From assembly GCA_022008415.1 (NCBI GenBank), contig JAIRBC010000012.1, forward strand, positions 1 to 64,000: 64,000 nt of DNA, written 5' to 3'. How positions within the stretch are numbered: position 1 is the first letter of the stretch; every line of letters begins with the position of its first letter. The notes beneath the pieces are model-generated. The model was not told where the DNA came from and made no database searches. It saw only the letters and a list, made by a program, of their open reading frames with translations. This document shows positions 63,724-64,000 of this stretch, one piece after another. The DNA is from Cerina litoralis (GTDB taxonomy: Bacteria; Bacteroidota; Bacteroidia; Flavobacteriales; Flavobacteriaceae). A program made the translations under genes and the position numbers.

Positions 63724-63993
63724 TCACTTACCGCGGTTCAAGACCTTAAAGTCTTCGTAACAGCCACTTACAGCGTCCAGTATTTGAAGGTCATTGGCCG
63801 TAGCAATAAAAGATCTGGAGTAGTTGCAATTAGTGAGAATATCCTCAATATCCACTTTTTCTAAATGTAGAAGTTCGGTAAGCAGCTCACGGTCAAATTT
63901 AGAAGCCAAAAGATCGCGTATTTGATCATCTTGTTTCATCAAGCGGAGCTTTTTCATCTGTTTAACTTCTTTTCCAAAAAGGTTACGCAACAT
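63724..63993 (-). CDS. Conserved hypothetical small helical protein
   Basis: An 89-residue, mostly helical and charged protein (KQDDQIRDLLASKFDRELL; LHLEKVDIEDILTNCNYS). No signal peptide or known motif was recognised. The first Met (63993) is only 7 nt from the window end, so the true start could lie outside. An open frame continues past its stop in the +1 register for about 45 codons. Function is unknown, and I do not assign a family. Confidence 0.6.
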   Translation of the reverse strand: MLRNLFGKEVKQMKKLRLMKQDDQIRDLLASKFDRELLTELLHLEKVDIEDILTNCNYSRSFIATANDLQILDAVSGCYEDFKVLNRGK

Positions 63994-64000
63994 ATCTGCC

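Overview
The window comes from a member of the Flavobacteriia, most likely a marine Flavobacteriaceae (Zobellia/Maribacter-like). Supporting signs are: promoters of the Bacteroidetes type (TTG-N19-TAnnTTTG); no obvious Shine-Dalgarno use; a eukaryote-like type II glutamine synthetase beside a GSIII; FTR1 fused to cytochrome c; CzcA fused to TolC; and small families typical of this class (HYC_CC_PP, DUF6660, DUF3347). No phage, integrase, transposase or CRISPR array was seen.

Layout. 0-11 kb holds housekeeping and metabolic genes: tRNA-Arg, apt, a 50-residue GTG-start gene, a Na/Ca antiporter, a frameshifted outer-membrane-associated gene, divergent glnA (type II) and GSIII, a PurM-like cyclo-ligase, and a Rieske/thioredoxin/ApbE redox cluster. 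10.9-13.5 kb is an ECF sigma / membrane anti-sigma candidate / DUF4097-like operon. 13.9-21.1 kb holds galM, meaB, a glycosyltransferase with a flippase-like partner, and the trkA-trkH potassium system. 21.4-45.7 kb is a metal-homeostasis island with every gene on the minus strand. 46.2-49.6 kb is a uronate operon (kdgK, kdgA, uxaC). 49.6-64 kb holds purL, an m5C RNA methyltransferase, a second ECF module, a WecA-like transferase, a sirtuin, trmH, a phosphatase, a GH13 amylase lipoprotein and one conserved small gene.

Metal island. The copper arm reads, in transcription order: small Cys/His secreted protein, CusA-like RND pump, CusC-like TolC, DUF3347 lipoprotein, CopA ATPase, CusB-like adaptor with a C-terminal DUF3347, and a DUF6962-like membrane protein. 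The divalent-cation arm reads: small His/Cys secreted protein, CzcA-TolC fusion, adaptor, Fur-family regulator, Zn/Cd/Pb ATPase. Between them lie a cytochrome c-FTR1 iron permease, a cupin and an outer-membrane protein. The most notable regulatory signal is a near-identical 17-bp dyad (ATGCAA-N5-TGCAT type) upstream of both the CzcA-type operon and the Zn ATPase gene, with the Fur-family gene between them. This suggests a zinc regulon. A different AT-rich dyad sits at the predicted start site of the iron permease gene.

Other signals outside ordinary annotation are a TTTAAAG slip site exactly at a frame break (2329-2335), two related small-ORF elements at 13.6 and 46.0 kb, dispersed short palindromes (one apparently inserted in frame inside czcA), and two small ORFs of 50 and 56 codons. 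Everything was read by eye, without database searches.
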